A DNA stretch of 64,000 nt from Lepeophtheirus salmonis. Taxonomy: Eukaryota > Arthropoda > Copepoda > Siphonostomatoida > Caligidae. Positions within the stretch are counted from its first letter, which is position 1, and the number at the start of each line of letters is the position of its first letter. Under the pieces are notes generated by a model. The model saw nothing but the letters and a program-made list of their open reading frames with translations, had not been told where the DNA came from and searched no databases. Location of the stretch: positions 46,182,492-46,246,491 of the forward strand of contig NC_052136.2 in the NCBI RefSeq assembly GCF_016086655.4, in the 5' to 3' direction. Positions 11,885 to 23,138 of the stretch are shown here, piece by piece. The translations under genes were made by a program, and so were the position numbers.

Positions 11885-12049
11885 TAGTGTTCTATTCACT
11901 CTTGAGTAGGGAACATCTCATGAAAAAAAAAAAAATGAAAGAAATCTTTGTAGGACTCTAGAATTGAGGAAAATATGCAGGGGGATCGACTACAAAAAAA
12001 ATAAAAAAATGAAAGAAATCCTAAAAAAGGGGGGATCCCAATAGTACCC

Positions 12050-12260
12050 CCTGCAGATGCCCTAGATTTGATTACAGCCTATATGCCTTTGCTATATATG
12101 GAGTGGGATTTGTGTATATTTATTTCCCCTCACGTCTACTGGCGGCTGATCTAATAAACCGTAATGACCGCTATGAAGCTCTCCTCCAAAACATTCTTCA
12201 TTCAAATTGTTCGATTTATTTTCAGTTTACTTTCTTTTACATTCCGGCAGGTCACACTTA
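12050..12260 (+). repeat. CAGCTAAGC dispersed repeat, copy (plus)
   Basis: Contains 'atatggagtgggatttgtg', 'ctgatctaataaaccgtaatgaccgctatgaagctctcctcc' and 'cattcttcattcaaatt', which match in order the copies at 51540-51780 and, inverted, 43985-44300. The 77-codon frame over it is not preserved in the other copies. Confidence 0.55.
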
Positions 12261-14122
12261 TTGCATCACTGCAAATAGATCCATTTTTCTAACTAAAAAA
12301 TTAAGCTTAATTAATGCCATTGTTAATTACAATTAGATATATTATTTTACAGTAAAAAAAATAAAATATTTAGTTATACTCGTATGTCATTGTGATTAAT
12401 CACACGTAATTTAACAATGGAATATTCTATATACATAATGTGCATTCCTTTTTTTTTTCTTCCTTTTTTTCCTACTAAACTTAGGGTTTTTTTTAAAGTA
12501 GAAAGTTATATAATAAAACTGGGGAGATTAAATTTAAAAAATCGGTTAATACATGTTTTAAGCAATTAATCTATTTTTTTTATGTCATCCATATATTAAT
12601 TAATACAAAAAGTTATTTTGATCCCTTAAAAATTTCCAACCTAAAAATTTTTGAGCCGTTATTTTACCATAATGACCACCAGTGTGTAGATTAAATTAGT
12701 CTGATATTATTCAAAATTGTTATTTTTTTTTTTTTCAATTTGGATATGATTGAAAGAAATGATCATATAATTAATAATTTTCCAAAATTATTCAAAGATT
12801 TCTAAGAAAAAAATATTCTCGCAATTTTTTACTTGACATATAGGCTGTTATCGTTAATTAGGCTTCAGTTGGTCATAAAAACGACTGCATAACATATTTT
12901 CTTAAAAGCAATGACATAATGCCATAGAGATGGTTATGTAATTAATTACACAATCTCCTTCTTACTAAAAAATAGAATGTCATTTAGCCATATATGGACG
13001 AGTGTCCCTTCAGAAGTACGCCAACAAAATCGTTCAAATAACTCATATTTATAGTCTAATCTTTATTTATCTTTCCAAACTAGCTCAAAAGATGCAATAC
13101 CACAATTAGGAGTATAATTTGGTATAATAACATAGCTTGAACAAAAACTCATTAGACTATTCACATTTCTAAATTCAACTTTGGTGAATAATGAAAAAAA
13201 AAAAAAACACTGGTCTATATTGGGAAAACTCAATTCATAGAAAATGAACTCTTTTTTTTTTTTTTTTTTACTTTTTCACCCATAGTTGGTCAAAAGAAGT
13301 GCGATTTTTAATAATAGAATAGTAAGGAAATGAAAAGGGGATTTAATTAAAACATTTAATAGTAATTAATAAATAAATTTTAAATTAAAGTTAGTATTAA
13401 GTAGTTAAGAAGGTTCTATCTCAAGTCTTTTCGACTTATTACTCTTACTTGATTTGAGTTAAGATCAATGCAAGCCAGATTGGTTTCTATCTTAAAAACT
13501 TAATTTAATTATTAGTAAAAAAGGAAAATAGTTCATTTTGTCAATTTAAATTAATTTACTACACATCTAAATCTAACTGTTGTCAAGAATTGTTAGAATG
13601 ACTATAAGGATAATAAGTATGTTTAAACGAAATCAACCTACCTCTGTCAAAATCAGCTAAAACGGGTCACCACCTTACTATTGACTCTTAAACATTTCAA
13701 TAAATATATGCTAAGCATGCTATAGATAATTCCTTGGGTGGAAGTAATTCAGCTAAAATTACATCAGGTCCATTTGAAGAAAAATCCGTATAACTTGGTT
13801 TTTTTTTATTTTTTTTTAAATAAAATATATACAGTCAAATACGGAATTACAATAAGAATCAAAATTTCTCTCAGATACTGATATTTTAATACATACAAAA
13901 CTTTCCATAGAAGAAACATGAAGTAAAAAATCGCCATAAAGTCAAGTCTTTCTTCCTTTTTTGGGTATCAACTTCATAAGAATTTATGAAAATTTAGAAT
14001 TCCCATGATGATTTTTTCTTTAATTATGGGCACAAATCATGAGCAAGTCCCTAGTTTATTAGACTATGTTTCTTTTTAAATTAATGCCACATTGCTTCTG
14101 AATCAATGCAAATACATATGAC
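12261..14122. other. AT-rich non-coding stretch
   Basis: No gene or recognised repeat. Several long homopolymer runs occur, including poly-A near 13194-13206 and poly-T near 13252-13269. Confidence 0.65.
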
Positions 14123-14431
14123 ATGAGCGTCTGGAGGATTATATTTTGGGGAGGGCTTGGTTTAAAAAAAATAAATATATTTCATTTGTTGGAAAGAAAT
14201 TTCATCAATATATAGCTGTTTACATAAAAATTAAATTTGAAATATAAACTTAAAAAAAAAAAATTAAATTATTAAATTTTTGAGAATAATTTCAAAATCC
14301 ATAGCTATTCACAGAAAATTAAATTTTTTGGCTAAAAAAACTCAGAAGTTATATTTAAAATATTTAATTTTCTTGTAAAAAGGATTTTTTTTTTTTTGGG
14401 GGAGGCTACAGCCCCTCTAATGTACCCCCTG
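14123..14431 (+). mobile_element. CAGGGGCGTC-ended MITE, copy 3
   Basis: The left end 'gagcgtctggaggattatattttggggaggg' corresponds to the starts at 4947 and 8896. The right end is 'gggggaggctacagcccctctaatgtaccccctg', its degraded inverse. The interior carries the same family units (aatccatagctattcacagaaaattaaattttttggc). About 309 bp, no ORF. Confidence 0.55.
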
Positions 14432-14799
14432 TATCCTGATTGCCAAAAAAAAAAAAACATCGCGCTGAAGGATAAGCTAAAATCCTGGATGATCTGCCAA
14501 AAAAAAAAAAAAAAAGATCTTATCAAACAGGGATGACCTTCAAATAGGAAGTTTTTAAAGGGCTTATTTACATAACCATCTCAAAATTGTGGTTTTCTTA
14601 TTTGGATTGGACTCTATTTGGAATGATTAAATTATTATAATAAAATTTAGCTACCCTTGTCATTGAAATAATAATAAAAAAGTATATATAAATCAACAAC
14701 TCACAAAAAGCTGTGTTATGATATCTGAATGAATTTACAAAACTACACATTGTTGATAAAGAATGAGAACCACTTTTGATGAAATAAAACATGTAACAT

Positions 14800-15060
14800 T
14801 TTCTTCATCGAGTGGATGTTCCTTCACTGTCTATGTACGGAAGAGTTATCTTTTTCCTTCGTCGTTCTGTCTCTTTTTCGTCATGTTTTTGTAGAGCTGT
14901 TTTGTTCTGTTCTATGTAGAGGAGCTTTTAGAATAAGAATTTGATTAATTATCTTTTGAGCTCTTCTTATTCTTCCTTTGCTCCGCTACAACTACTGCTG
15001 CCTCTGCTGTTGTTCCTCCTCATCTGGTCACAATGAGTGAACGAACGAACAATGAAGGAA
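14800..15060 (+). promoter_or_regulatory. Promoter/5'-exon-like patch, speculative
   Basis: A non-repetitive, higher-complexity stretch stands out from the AT-rich flanks. It has several CpGs (tcatcgag, gtacgg, tcgtcg, cgaacgaac) and pyrimidine-rich sequence (gctgcctctgctgttgttcctcctc) leading to CACAATGAG at 15029-15037. The frame from that ATG begins MSERTNNEGNETVVT and then runs into a poly-T tract with no convincing splice donor. It could be a transcription start region of a host gene or an unrecognised repeat. I see no TATA or initiator element that would decide this. Confidence 0.15.
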
Positions 15061-15179
15061 ATGAAACGGTCGTTACTATCTTCTTTTTTTTTTTTTTACT
15101 TTTTATATTTTTCTGTATCTACTAGTTGTTTATACATTTATGTATAAACATATTCACTACTACAATATGTTAGATGACG

Positions 15180-15625
15180 TACTTTTCAGCCCTTCGCATA
15201 TTACCGGGTGCGTAATTGAAAACTAGAAGGTTTGAACCCGGAATTTTAACCAGTTTAATTTGAGAAACTAGGGGCGCTACAAAAAATAAACTTTGTACAG
15301 ATGTTGGCCAGTGACTACGCATTTCTAATGCAGCCTCCATCAACTTTGATAATAGGTTCTATACGCCGCTGGAAGCTCTGAAATGTGGTAATAATGTAAT
15401 CGGGGATCATGAAGTTCCATTGTTCATAAACGGAAACTTTGAGAGCTTCAAGATTCGATGTCCTTTTCCTAAAGCCGCTGTCATTCATATCCTTCTTGAC
15501 ATTGGAATTAATCTACCTGTTTGCCTAAGTCAAGTTTGGGATCTCTGTTGGTATGTATTACGCCTGAATTAGAGCAGCAATCTCGCTTTATTTGTCTTTT
15601 TGTTAAGCCATTTTTCGATTGATTA
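15180..15625 (-). pseudogene. Coreless Tc1/mariner transposase relic
   Basis: One continuous minus-strand frame of 99 codons runs from ATG at 15611 to TAG at 15315, interrupted by five in-frame stops but with no frameshift. Residues about 9-50 resemble the N-terminal helix-turn-helix of Tc1/mariner transposases (SEIAALIQA..., then VKKDMNDSGFRKR). This joins directly to a typical C-terminal tail (residues 51-98, with SFQRRIEPIIKVDGG). The whole catalytic DDE/D domain, about 200 residues, is missing. The sequence 3' of the stop (15195-15240, ...TTACCGGGTGCGTAATTGAA) may be the terminal repeat; the other end was not found. An old internal-deletion derivative. Confidence 0.75.
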
Positions 15626-18500
15626 TGTTGTTGTTTTTTTTTGTTTTTTTTTTGGTTAGAATAATTTATTTATATTCTACAGTACAAACAGTGTAAATAA
15701 TGAATACACATAAAGAAAAAAATACATCATATAAATAAAAAGCAACAGGACAATTACGTTTAAAAAAAACATAAATGAACATTATATATTGGTTATGTTA
15801 AGTTTTTTCGAGATGGGTATCAATAAACATAATTAGTCAGCTAATGGGAGGAATTATCAATACGTCTCATGTATTTTTCTTTTATAATTGTCGAGATTTC
15901 AGCTACACACCCGATCTATGTATATTAGACTGCTTCAAAATTGCAGTTACAATGTAATTTGCTATGGAATTTTACAGATTTCGGCATTGTGAGATATAAA
16001 ACACGCTTTTTTATATTTACTCTACATATTTCTTGATTGAGTATTATAATTTTAAATTCTGTTATAGCTCTAACTCATATTGAATCATTGTTATTTCATA
16101 TGAAAATTGAATACAACAAGTAATTATACATCAAAAATGACCCTAAAATTAAGAAATCAGAATAACTAGAGTATTTTATTACACTATTTTATAGCAAAAC
16201 TGAATAATGTACATGCTTTGACAACAAAAAGACAGATAAACTTCAGTCTTCAGTATACCTCAAAGTTATTACGAGAGTTGTGAAGATTTAATTTATATAT
16301 ATTACTTTTATTTGTTGACCAATTATTGAAATTCAAAATCAAGGCCCAAACTAAACAATTGAATAAAGCAAATACTTTATCACTAAATAACCCCATCAAA
16401 TTCAGTTGTCAATAAATCGCTTCCCTCATTAAGAGTGTAGTTAAGAGGAAAATACAAATATATTCAAATTTCCTCTATTGTAAATTGATTATTGAAATTA
16501 TAAGTCAAGAAAGAACTTTCAATTCATATTGTAGGATAAAAACTGAGTCAGGATCATAGTTCTACAACAAAAATAGCCAAAAACATTCTCATAATAATTT
16601 TTTTTTTAGCCCCAATACCCTTTATCAATATCAACATTTCAGACATATTATTTATCTATCTTAGTTTAAATTGAGGCAAATAATGAGAAATATTGTCTTA
16701 CATTTCCATTTCCATTGTGTCTGCAATTCGAAAACAGTATAACGTTCATATGCAGATAGCATTGAATAGAATATGGATGAATACATACTGCATTTTGACA
16801 ATTTATAAATAAATATATTGAACAATTGACGCATCTCATTATTCATACGTTCCTAGAATATATCTATTCAGTTTATACTTATTAATATTATGATTCCTTT
16901 TCAAGCAAGCATGTGCCATCATATTCATTCTTCACAATTGGAGCCCTTCTCTACATATATTGTATATTCACAACATCATTAATCCTGGCCTCTGAGGATG
17001 TTTGGACATTCAGTCCAATTATTCATCCAGGGTTCTAAAGTTGTTTACGTATGATGAAATAACAATATGTTATAATGAGGATGAGAGTTGCTATTCAGCT
17101 CGTATTCCAATCACTCCTTGATAAAAAGTCCCAAAGGAATATTTACCTTCTTCTTATAGCTTTGTAGAATGAATCACCATATTTCTTTATGTTAAAAAAA
17201 CAATAAACACATGACAATACATGCTAAATGCACATTTTAAACATGGATTTTCTCCTAAACTAATGATCTGATTTTAATAAAAACCATTGTCAAATCTGAG
17301 CTAAATAATTTTTATTATTATTTAATCTAGCTGAAGGATCCGTTGGTGTGTCACTCAACTTCCCCCTACACTAATAAGCATATGGGATTAATGTATGGTG
17401 AGCTTGGATCCGATTACACTGGATCCGACAAAGTAAAAATAAACTATGACAACCAGCTAAACGTGTTTTGAACAAAATTTTGTCTGCTTCACTTTTTCAC
17501 TATTTCAAATGGACTCAAATCATGACCAGCCTTTGTTGTTTTGCTTGCTGATTTGATAACGGCAAAAGTAGTCTCTCAACATTGTCTCGTCCAATGCAGA
17601 TTGCAACAAGGAATCTATGCCTTTTCCATGATTGTGGAATAATTACTTCGTTGATCAATAACTTTTTTTTAACTAGCTAACCACCAAAACAACACAACGT
17701 CCCACCTACGCATGTGCAGGTATCGCTAGCACTCAACGTTCGTCTTTAAACAAAGGCCGCACGCTGTACATTACAGTGTATAATAATGAAACCCTGGACT
17801 TTTGATCCATCTATGTGCTTTAAATTAATATGAAATACAACATTTTAAACCAAGAAACTTACAGTACTTTTGATGACGTTAATGCAATAACTGAATATTC
17901 TTTGGATGGTCAATAATTTAATGATGTAATTTCTTACCTTTTGATTGAAAATTAATAATTAATCATATTTATTATATCACACGTTATAAAATTCAAATGC
18001 CCACAGTTTAGCTACTTTTTATTACTTGTGTTTAGACTCGGTTTGGTTGGAAGTGATTTTTTCGAGACCAATATTTTCTTTCTGAATAAATGATAATAAA
18101 TTTTACAACAAAAGATAATAAATTATATAGAACCGGATCAAGTCCGAATTCTACTAGGTGATCAGTCCCAATGAGGTTGGGCAGAATTATTTTGAATTAT
18201 AACGGTCCCCGATCGGTCTGTGATTTCCAGAGAAGAACTCAATATTTCAAATGTATATGTAACTTTAATATTTCATTAACCTTAATAGAAATGTAAATCA
18301 AACAAAAATATTCTAATATTGTTCTCTCTGAATTTATTCCATTCAATCTGCAAATATTTTTCAAATTAAAAAAAAAAAAAACCATAAGAAAGAAATCAAT
18401 AAATGCCTTTGTCTTGAAAAAAGGTCATGAAATTGTTTTGTGTCCTCAAAAAAAGTAATTTGAAAAAAATTAAAAGATATTTAATTTTTTCTCTCGATAA
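15626..18500. other. AT-rich non-coding stretch with one unexplained patch
   Basis: No gene recognised. The patch at about 17450-17760 has higher sequence complexity and CpGs (cctacgcatgtgcaggtatcgct, ggccgcacgctgtacattacagtgta). It gives a plus-strand frame that looks mildly protein-like but matches nothing I know. The remainder is plain AT-rich sequence. Confidence 0.55.
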
Positions 18501-18506
18501 TTTATC

Positions 18507-18706
18507 ATCAATATTTATATAAAAGTTTGTTTGTCTGTCTGCGGATGCCTTATTTTTTATTGTGCACTTAATATCTTGTAACTGTGGAACTACTTGACTT
18601 AAAAAGTAAGAATGTAACAACGAGCTTGTGTTGCTAAAGCTCAGGTATGTCATGTTTGTTCGTTCATCGACACCTATTTTTCTCGGGCAATGCCGGTTAC
18701 TCCTAC
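18507..18706 (+). mobile_element. Possible small Helitron-like element
   Basis: Begins in 'atcaatatttatataaaagtttgtttgtctgtctg' and ends in 'cacctatttttctcgggcaatgccggttactcctacttg'. Helitrons often start TC...TATATAAAA and end with a short GC hairpin (here CGGGCAATGCCGG) shortly before CTRR. Here the terminal motif would be CTTG, a one-base departure from CTAG. A related sequence lies at 19131-19200 (agtttgtctgtttgtcgacacataatttttccgagcaacggcg). No replication-helicase coding. Assignment rests on end motifs only. Confidence 0.35.
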
Positions 18707-19130
18707 TTGTCTATATTAATGTAGCAAAGTTCGTCTGGATGGATGTGTCTCGTAAGTCATTAAAAAAGAAAAGAAAAAGTGTGTACATATACAAAATAAA
18801 ATGCAATGATGTTACTTTAAACTGGGTTTAGCAACAAGCGTTTGTATATAAAGCTCAACCAGGGAGGGATGTAAGGACTAAAGTAGATCCTGGCGCTTCC
18901 TGTCATATTTAAACAGAAAAGAAAATGTAAGTATTTATATACTAAGTGTTGTAAATGCAAAGCATTTTTTAGCGTGCAAGTTTGGTTGTTGTTGTTGTTG
19001 GCAACATAAACAATGTTTTTTTTGATTTTCTAAAGCTGTTATTGTTATTCTTTCATCCTTAGTAACTACATGTGAGTAAGATTACAAAAAACGTAGAGTA
19101 ATACTGATAATTTCTTGAGAAGTTATAAGT

Positions 19131-19200
19131 GTGAGTATATAAATGAAACAAAGTTTGTCTGTTTGTCGACACATAATTTTTCCGAGCAACGGCGAATGCA
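19131..19200 (+). repeat. Second Helitron-like end sequence
   Basis: 'gtatataaatgaaacaaagtttgtctgtttgtcgacacataatttttccgagcaacggcg' combines in one short stretch the start motif and the hairpin-type end seen at 18507-18706. It suggests an internally deleted copy of the same family, or simply a shared repeat. Confidence 0.35.
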
Positions 19201-19297
19201 TTATCAAAAATGAAATCATAGCATAAATTCATAGAGGGTAATTAAAATAGATGATGTTTTAAAAATAAAATAAGGTGTTATGAGGCGTAGAAATTCT

Positions 19298-19353
19298 AGC
19301 TTGTACAATCTACTTATTCAAGTTACAACTTGTACAAAATCATAAGTTGTAAA
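19298..19353. repeat. TTGTACAAGTT MITE, solo end
   Basis: 'cttgtacaatctacttattcaagttacaacttgtacaaaatcataagttgtaaac' is close to the right end of the copies at 20467-20524 and 34131-34186. No matching left end was found within about 400 bp, so it is a fragment. Confidence 0.6.
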
Positions 19354-19755
19354 CATCAACATTTACACAAAATGACCATCAACAGCCACTTACTGCAGTA
19401 CACGTACATATTACACATTTTCACTTCAATATGAACAGGAATCTTTGATTTATATTCCAACAGTTGTTTTAAAACCATTTTTCATTATTTTTTGTTTTTT
19501 TCTTACATATACATATTTTTTTATTAATAATAATAATTTATTCTGTAAAATAATAATAATATATATATAAAAGCAGGAGAGCCTCACTTTAGGAGGAAAA
19601 AACAAAACCATTTACTCTAAAAATGAAGTATACATATGTAAGGACTGCATATGACTGCCTTTGACGATATCCTAAGTGTGTCCATCTAAGGCTATACACA
19701 TGAAGCTATGGTAAATTTGAAATTGAAATACTTTTTGGAACAAAAAAGACTACGA

Positions 19756-20000
19756 TTATCCAATAAAAAAATCATCATGTGCGATTGCGGCTTCCAGCTT
19801 GGACTTACACTTCTTACAGACCTTTTTAATCAAGTTCGTATCCAGGTTGTTTCAAGCATGAGAACGGTACTTGAGCTGTTGCTCGGAAGTGAATTTGATT
19901 CCTGAAAGCATACTCTTCGAACAACTAGGGAAAGTAAAATCAATTTGTGACAGGTACGGGTCTTTTGGGGTTTTTATTGAGCTTGTTATATATATATATA
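19756..20000 (-). pseudogene. Tc1/mariner transposase C-terminal fragment
   Basis: The minus-strand frame reads ...FTSEQQLKYRSHA, stop, NNLDTNLIKKVCKKCKSKLEAAIAHDD..., ending in TAA at 19758-19756. The pattern 'lk...W..ld...i.k.c...k.RlEa.i...gg.i' is the usual C-terminus of Tc1/mariner transposases. The internal TGA sits where a tryptophan (TGG) is expected. No catalytic residues are visible, and the upstream part runs into a TA microsatellite near 19987-20005. Confidence 0.55.
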
Positions 20001-20284
20001 TATAACAAGATCTTTCATAGGAAAGAATTACGAAATATTTTACATAAATAAACATCATAGTTTATAATTAGACCCCTTAAAAGATTTATTAAGTGCAAGG
20101 CACTGTCTCTATCTCGACCAATTCCATTCAATAGGATTGATGCCTTTTACAAAATAAAATTTTCACAATAATCAAATAAAATATAATTTTAAAACGAACA
20201 AACAAACAACATTCTAAAAAACAAAAATCAGAACGTAAAATTGATGGAATAAAGAAAACAAGGTTATTATATGAGTAATATAAT

Positions 20285-20524
20285 TCTGGGCATTTGAACT
20301 TTAGAATGTGCTACATAATACTTATATTTTAGTAATTTGTATTAAATAGTCAACAATTACACCATTAATGTATCGATCATCGTTGGAGTATTCAATTACT
20401 GCATTATCCTCCCATCCCAAGTACTGTAAATTCTTTATTTCTTATTATTCATCTTAGTTTTTGGCTGAAACTTGTACAAATTACTTATGCAAGTTACAAC
20501 TTGTACAAAAGCGTAACTTGTACC
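20285..20524. mobile_element. TTGTACAAGTT MITE, copy 2 (5'-truncated)
   Basis: The interior (tttgtattaaatagtcaacaattacaccattaatgtatcgatcat) matches copies at 34010-34060 and 37980-38030. The right end at 20467-20524 is AACTTGTACAAATTACTTAT followed by GCAAGTTACAACTTGTACAA. The left terminal block is missing. No ORF. Confidence 0.6.
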
Positions 20525-20612
20525 CAATATTTATATTCATCTGTTCTATCGATTATCCCGTGATTACGCTAGAAAGATATGACTTTGTACTAAAATAAAA
20601 ACTTTTTAAGAT

Positions 20613-20965
20613 AGCTTTGTGATTGTTTGACTCAGTATTGTTTGAGGGGTCCTCAAAGATGGACACACGCACATAAAAAAAACAGCACAATTTACAGCTT
20701 TTCTTCATACTGAGGTGTAACACAAGCCAGGTGGCTGAATATGTGAATAGTATTAGTGGTCATAATACTATAATAACCAATCGCGTGGTATTTTTGTTGC
20801 ATCGATTCCGTTCCGGTAATGTTGACTTCAAAGACCCATCACACTTTGGAGGGCCAATTGTCGAAAATGTGGATGAAATAATTGAACTACTTTTTGGATT
20901 AGCAAGGGGATGAACATTAATTGAAAAAAAAAACCCATTAAAAATAATGGATTTATTTTTACTAC
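20613..20965 (+). pseudogene. Coreless mariner relic, copy A
   Basis: From ATG at 20659 the frame has one early stop (TAA at 20674) and then stays open to TGA at 20911-20913. It carries the mariner N-terminal DNA-binding signature: 'SQVAEYVNS', 'HRFRSGNVDFKD', 'GGPIVENVDEIIE'. It then jumps to a short C-terminal tail, with the DD34D catalytic region absent. The flanks (GTGATTGTTTGACTCAGTAT upstream; AAAAATAATGGATTTATTTT downstream) recur at 56503-56875 around the same deletion. The two loci therefore share one deleted ancestor. Confidence 0.7.
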
Positions 20966-21955
20966 AGCAATATATATATTTAAATATGTTCATACATAAT
21001 ATGCACTTACTGATAAGTAAATGGAGGTTTCCTTGTTTATATATATATATATATATATTTGTTCCATTAATATTGTTATTTTCAAAGAAAGATATAGAGG
21101 AGGAAGGGGGGAGAGCAGAAGAAGAAAAAGTAAAGGAAGAAATGGAAAAAATCACCACCCCACCCACTTCTCTCTTCTCACACTGTTTCTCATAATTGCT
21201 TCAGAATCCCCAAGTCGTTTATAATTTTTTGTTTTTTCCTTCCTTTTTCGTTTCATATATTAATAATAATAATCTTTATTCCTCCTCCCCAGTTGGATAC
21301 CGTGTTCGCAATGTATAAAAAAATCAGAATGGTTAGAAGAACCAAGAGGGAATATATATTTATTATTGATATATCTACATTTTAGGCATATTTTTTTAGG
21401 GGAATATTTTCCCCCATTTCTTCTTCTTAATAATAATGTGTTGATTGTTTCCTTCACTGATTATTTCTGTGATTCATGACTCAATTATCTACCTACAAAA
21501 TCAGAAAAAAGTAATAGCAACAATGGAAAGAAATAAGTAAATAGAATATTTTTAAAGAATGAATAATTGAGCAGCAATTTTATATACCTATATCATCCGT
21601 CAGCACAAAAGCCAACAAGAATGATTTGTATCAAAGTTGAGTCTGGCTTAGATTTATGTCGAGGCTAGGGATGCCATTCAAAATTTTATAATATCCCTAA
21701 ATTACCCTCAAAAATCCTAAGAATCAACATTGAAATCCAAAGAATATAATAATAATTTACAGAATAGCAATTTAATTTGACCTTGAATTAGTTGTAATAT
21801 TTCATATTCTTCTTCAATAATACATATTTGCTGATAAGTGTATAAAATCATGTTCTTTAGTCGTTATAATTCTATTATTGTATCGTTGATGAACATTTCT
21901 TAGTTCAAGTTTCCTTATTAAGGTTAAAGGGGGGTTGGTAGTTCGAACTTGCTCT
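20966..21955. other. Non-coding with purine-rich block
   Basis: A TA microsatellite at about 21038-21058 is followed by a purine-rich block at about 21084-21155 (gaggaggaaggggggagagcagaagaagaaaaag). Reading frames on both strands through it are low-complexity artefacts. Otherwise AT-rich with no feature. Confidence 0.6.
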
Positions 21956-22138
21956 GGGTTAGTTTCATTATATTTCAAGAAATTACCAAGCAATTTTATA
22001 CCCACTACGATGAAAATGCATTTACCTACGATATTGCATAGAGTATCATTAAATATATACCCCTTAAAAAATGATTTTAAAATTAGCCAACCCGTTAGCG
22101 AGATATGGCCATTTTAAAAATCTTAACCACTAGGTAAA
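21956..22138 (-). repeat. Dispersed repeat, inverted partner of 46096-46280
   Basis: About 183 bp. The reverse complement begins 'ttacctagtggttaagattttta' and ends '...gtgggtataaaattgcttggtaatttcttgaaatataatgaaactaaccc'. The same blocks occur in order and on the plus strand at 46096-46280 (185 bp). No coding potential. Confidence 0.65.
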
Positions 22139-22827
22139 ACTAATTATTGACTCAAATGCTGAGTTAATTTTCAGATTTAAAAAGGAAAGCAAAAAACGAG
22201 TCAACCCCAACATACCTGAGTCTTCTCAATTTTTATCAGTAAACCTCATCAAGGGGTTTTATTTTTGTGACTTTGATGCTCTTAAGGAATTTTTTTCTTA
22301 GAAATATTAGCTCATTTGTGCTCAAAATAATAAATTGTCAATAGCAAGGCATAGTTATTGAAATTTTTCTCTCCTTTTTTCAATTTTTTCTACTCGAGCC
22401 GATACTTAACAACTTGACTCAACTCAATTTGACACAACACCAGTTCAGTGTACCGGTATTAGAGTTCTACTGGGTTACTGACGCTTTTAAAACAGTGCTA
22501 TAATAAATCAATGTTGTAACTGGTACTTGTCACGGCATTACCTTTCTGAGGTAGAAAATTGTCATTAAAAAAAAGGATGAGTAAAAATTGTCACTTATAA
22601 GGTTATCCAATTTCTGAGCTAGCATTCTATCATTATTTCAGACCAAAATCCCTGCAAACCTCTCTGTGAGTGCGTGTGACGACATTTGTAGTTATAAATT
22701 AAAAGAATGGAAAAAACTAATTTTGCTAACAGAACTATTGGTATCATGACAACATTATTCTATTTTACATTTGGAAAAATATATATACATATATCGTTCA
22801 TTTCGATCAAAAAGGATGATTTTGATT

Positions 22828-23134
22828 AACCCTTGGGAGGTGTCGGAAATTGCAGTTAATTAAAGTGCCAAATATTAATAATTAAAATGAAATCATTGAA
22901 AATTGATAGATTTTTTGCTTGAAAGGGTCCATATTGGGCCCAAATGAAGTTAAATAGATCAAATAAAAATTATAATTAAAATTCTTACGGATTTTAACAC
23001 ATCCCACAAATTTGAATAATCAGCCTATAATTGACTGAAATATGTAAATTATTTATTGGCTTGTATGTATAATTAATGTAAGAAAATAAATTGAAAATTT
23101 TCAGCCTTTTTTGATTTTTGTCAACTCATCCGAC
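22828..23134 (+). repeat. AACCCTTTGGAGG repeat (single-orientation family), copy 1
   Basis: Family landmarks in order: 'aacccttgggagg', 'tgatagattttttgcttgaaag', 'cacatcccacaaatttgaataatcagcctataattgactgaaatatg', 'ttattggcttgtatgtataa', 'gatttttgtc'. The 3' portion (normally ...caagattgtttttatgttgacgcacca) is cut off where the foldback element at 23139 begins. Related copies: 26306, 31480, 33510, 46790, 53820 and 60352. Confidence 0.65.
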
Positions 23135-23138
23135 GTAG

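Noticed and set aside
15215..15235. GGTTTGAACCCGG, resembling a tRNA B box
   Set aside because: No A box or foldable cloverleaf at the right distance; it sits in the putative terminal region of a transposon relic.
20760..21167. 135-codon minus-strand ORF
   Set aside because: It lies antisense to a mariner relic and runs through a TA microsatellite and a purine-rich block, giving IYIYIY and serine runs.
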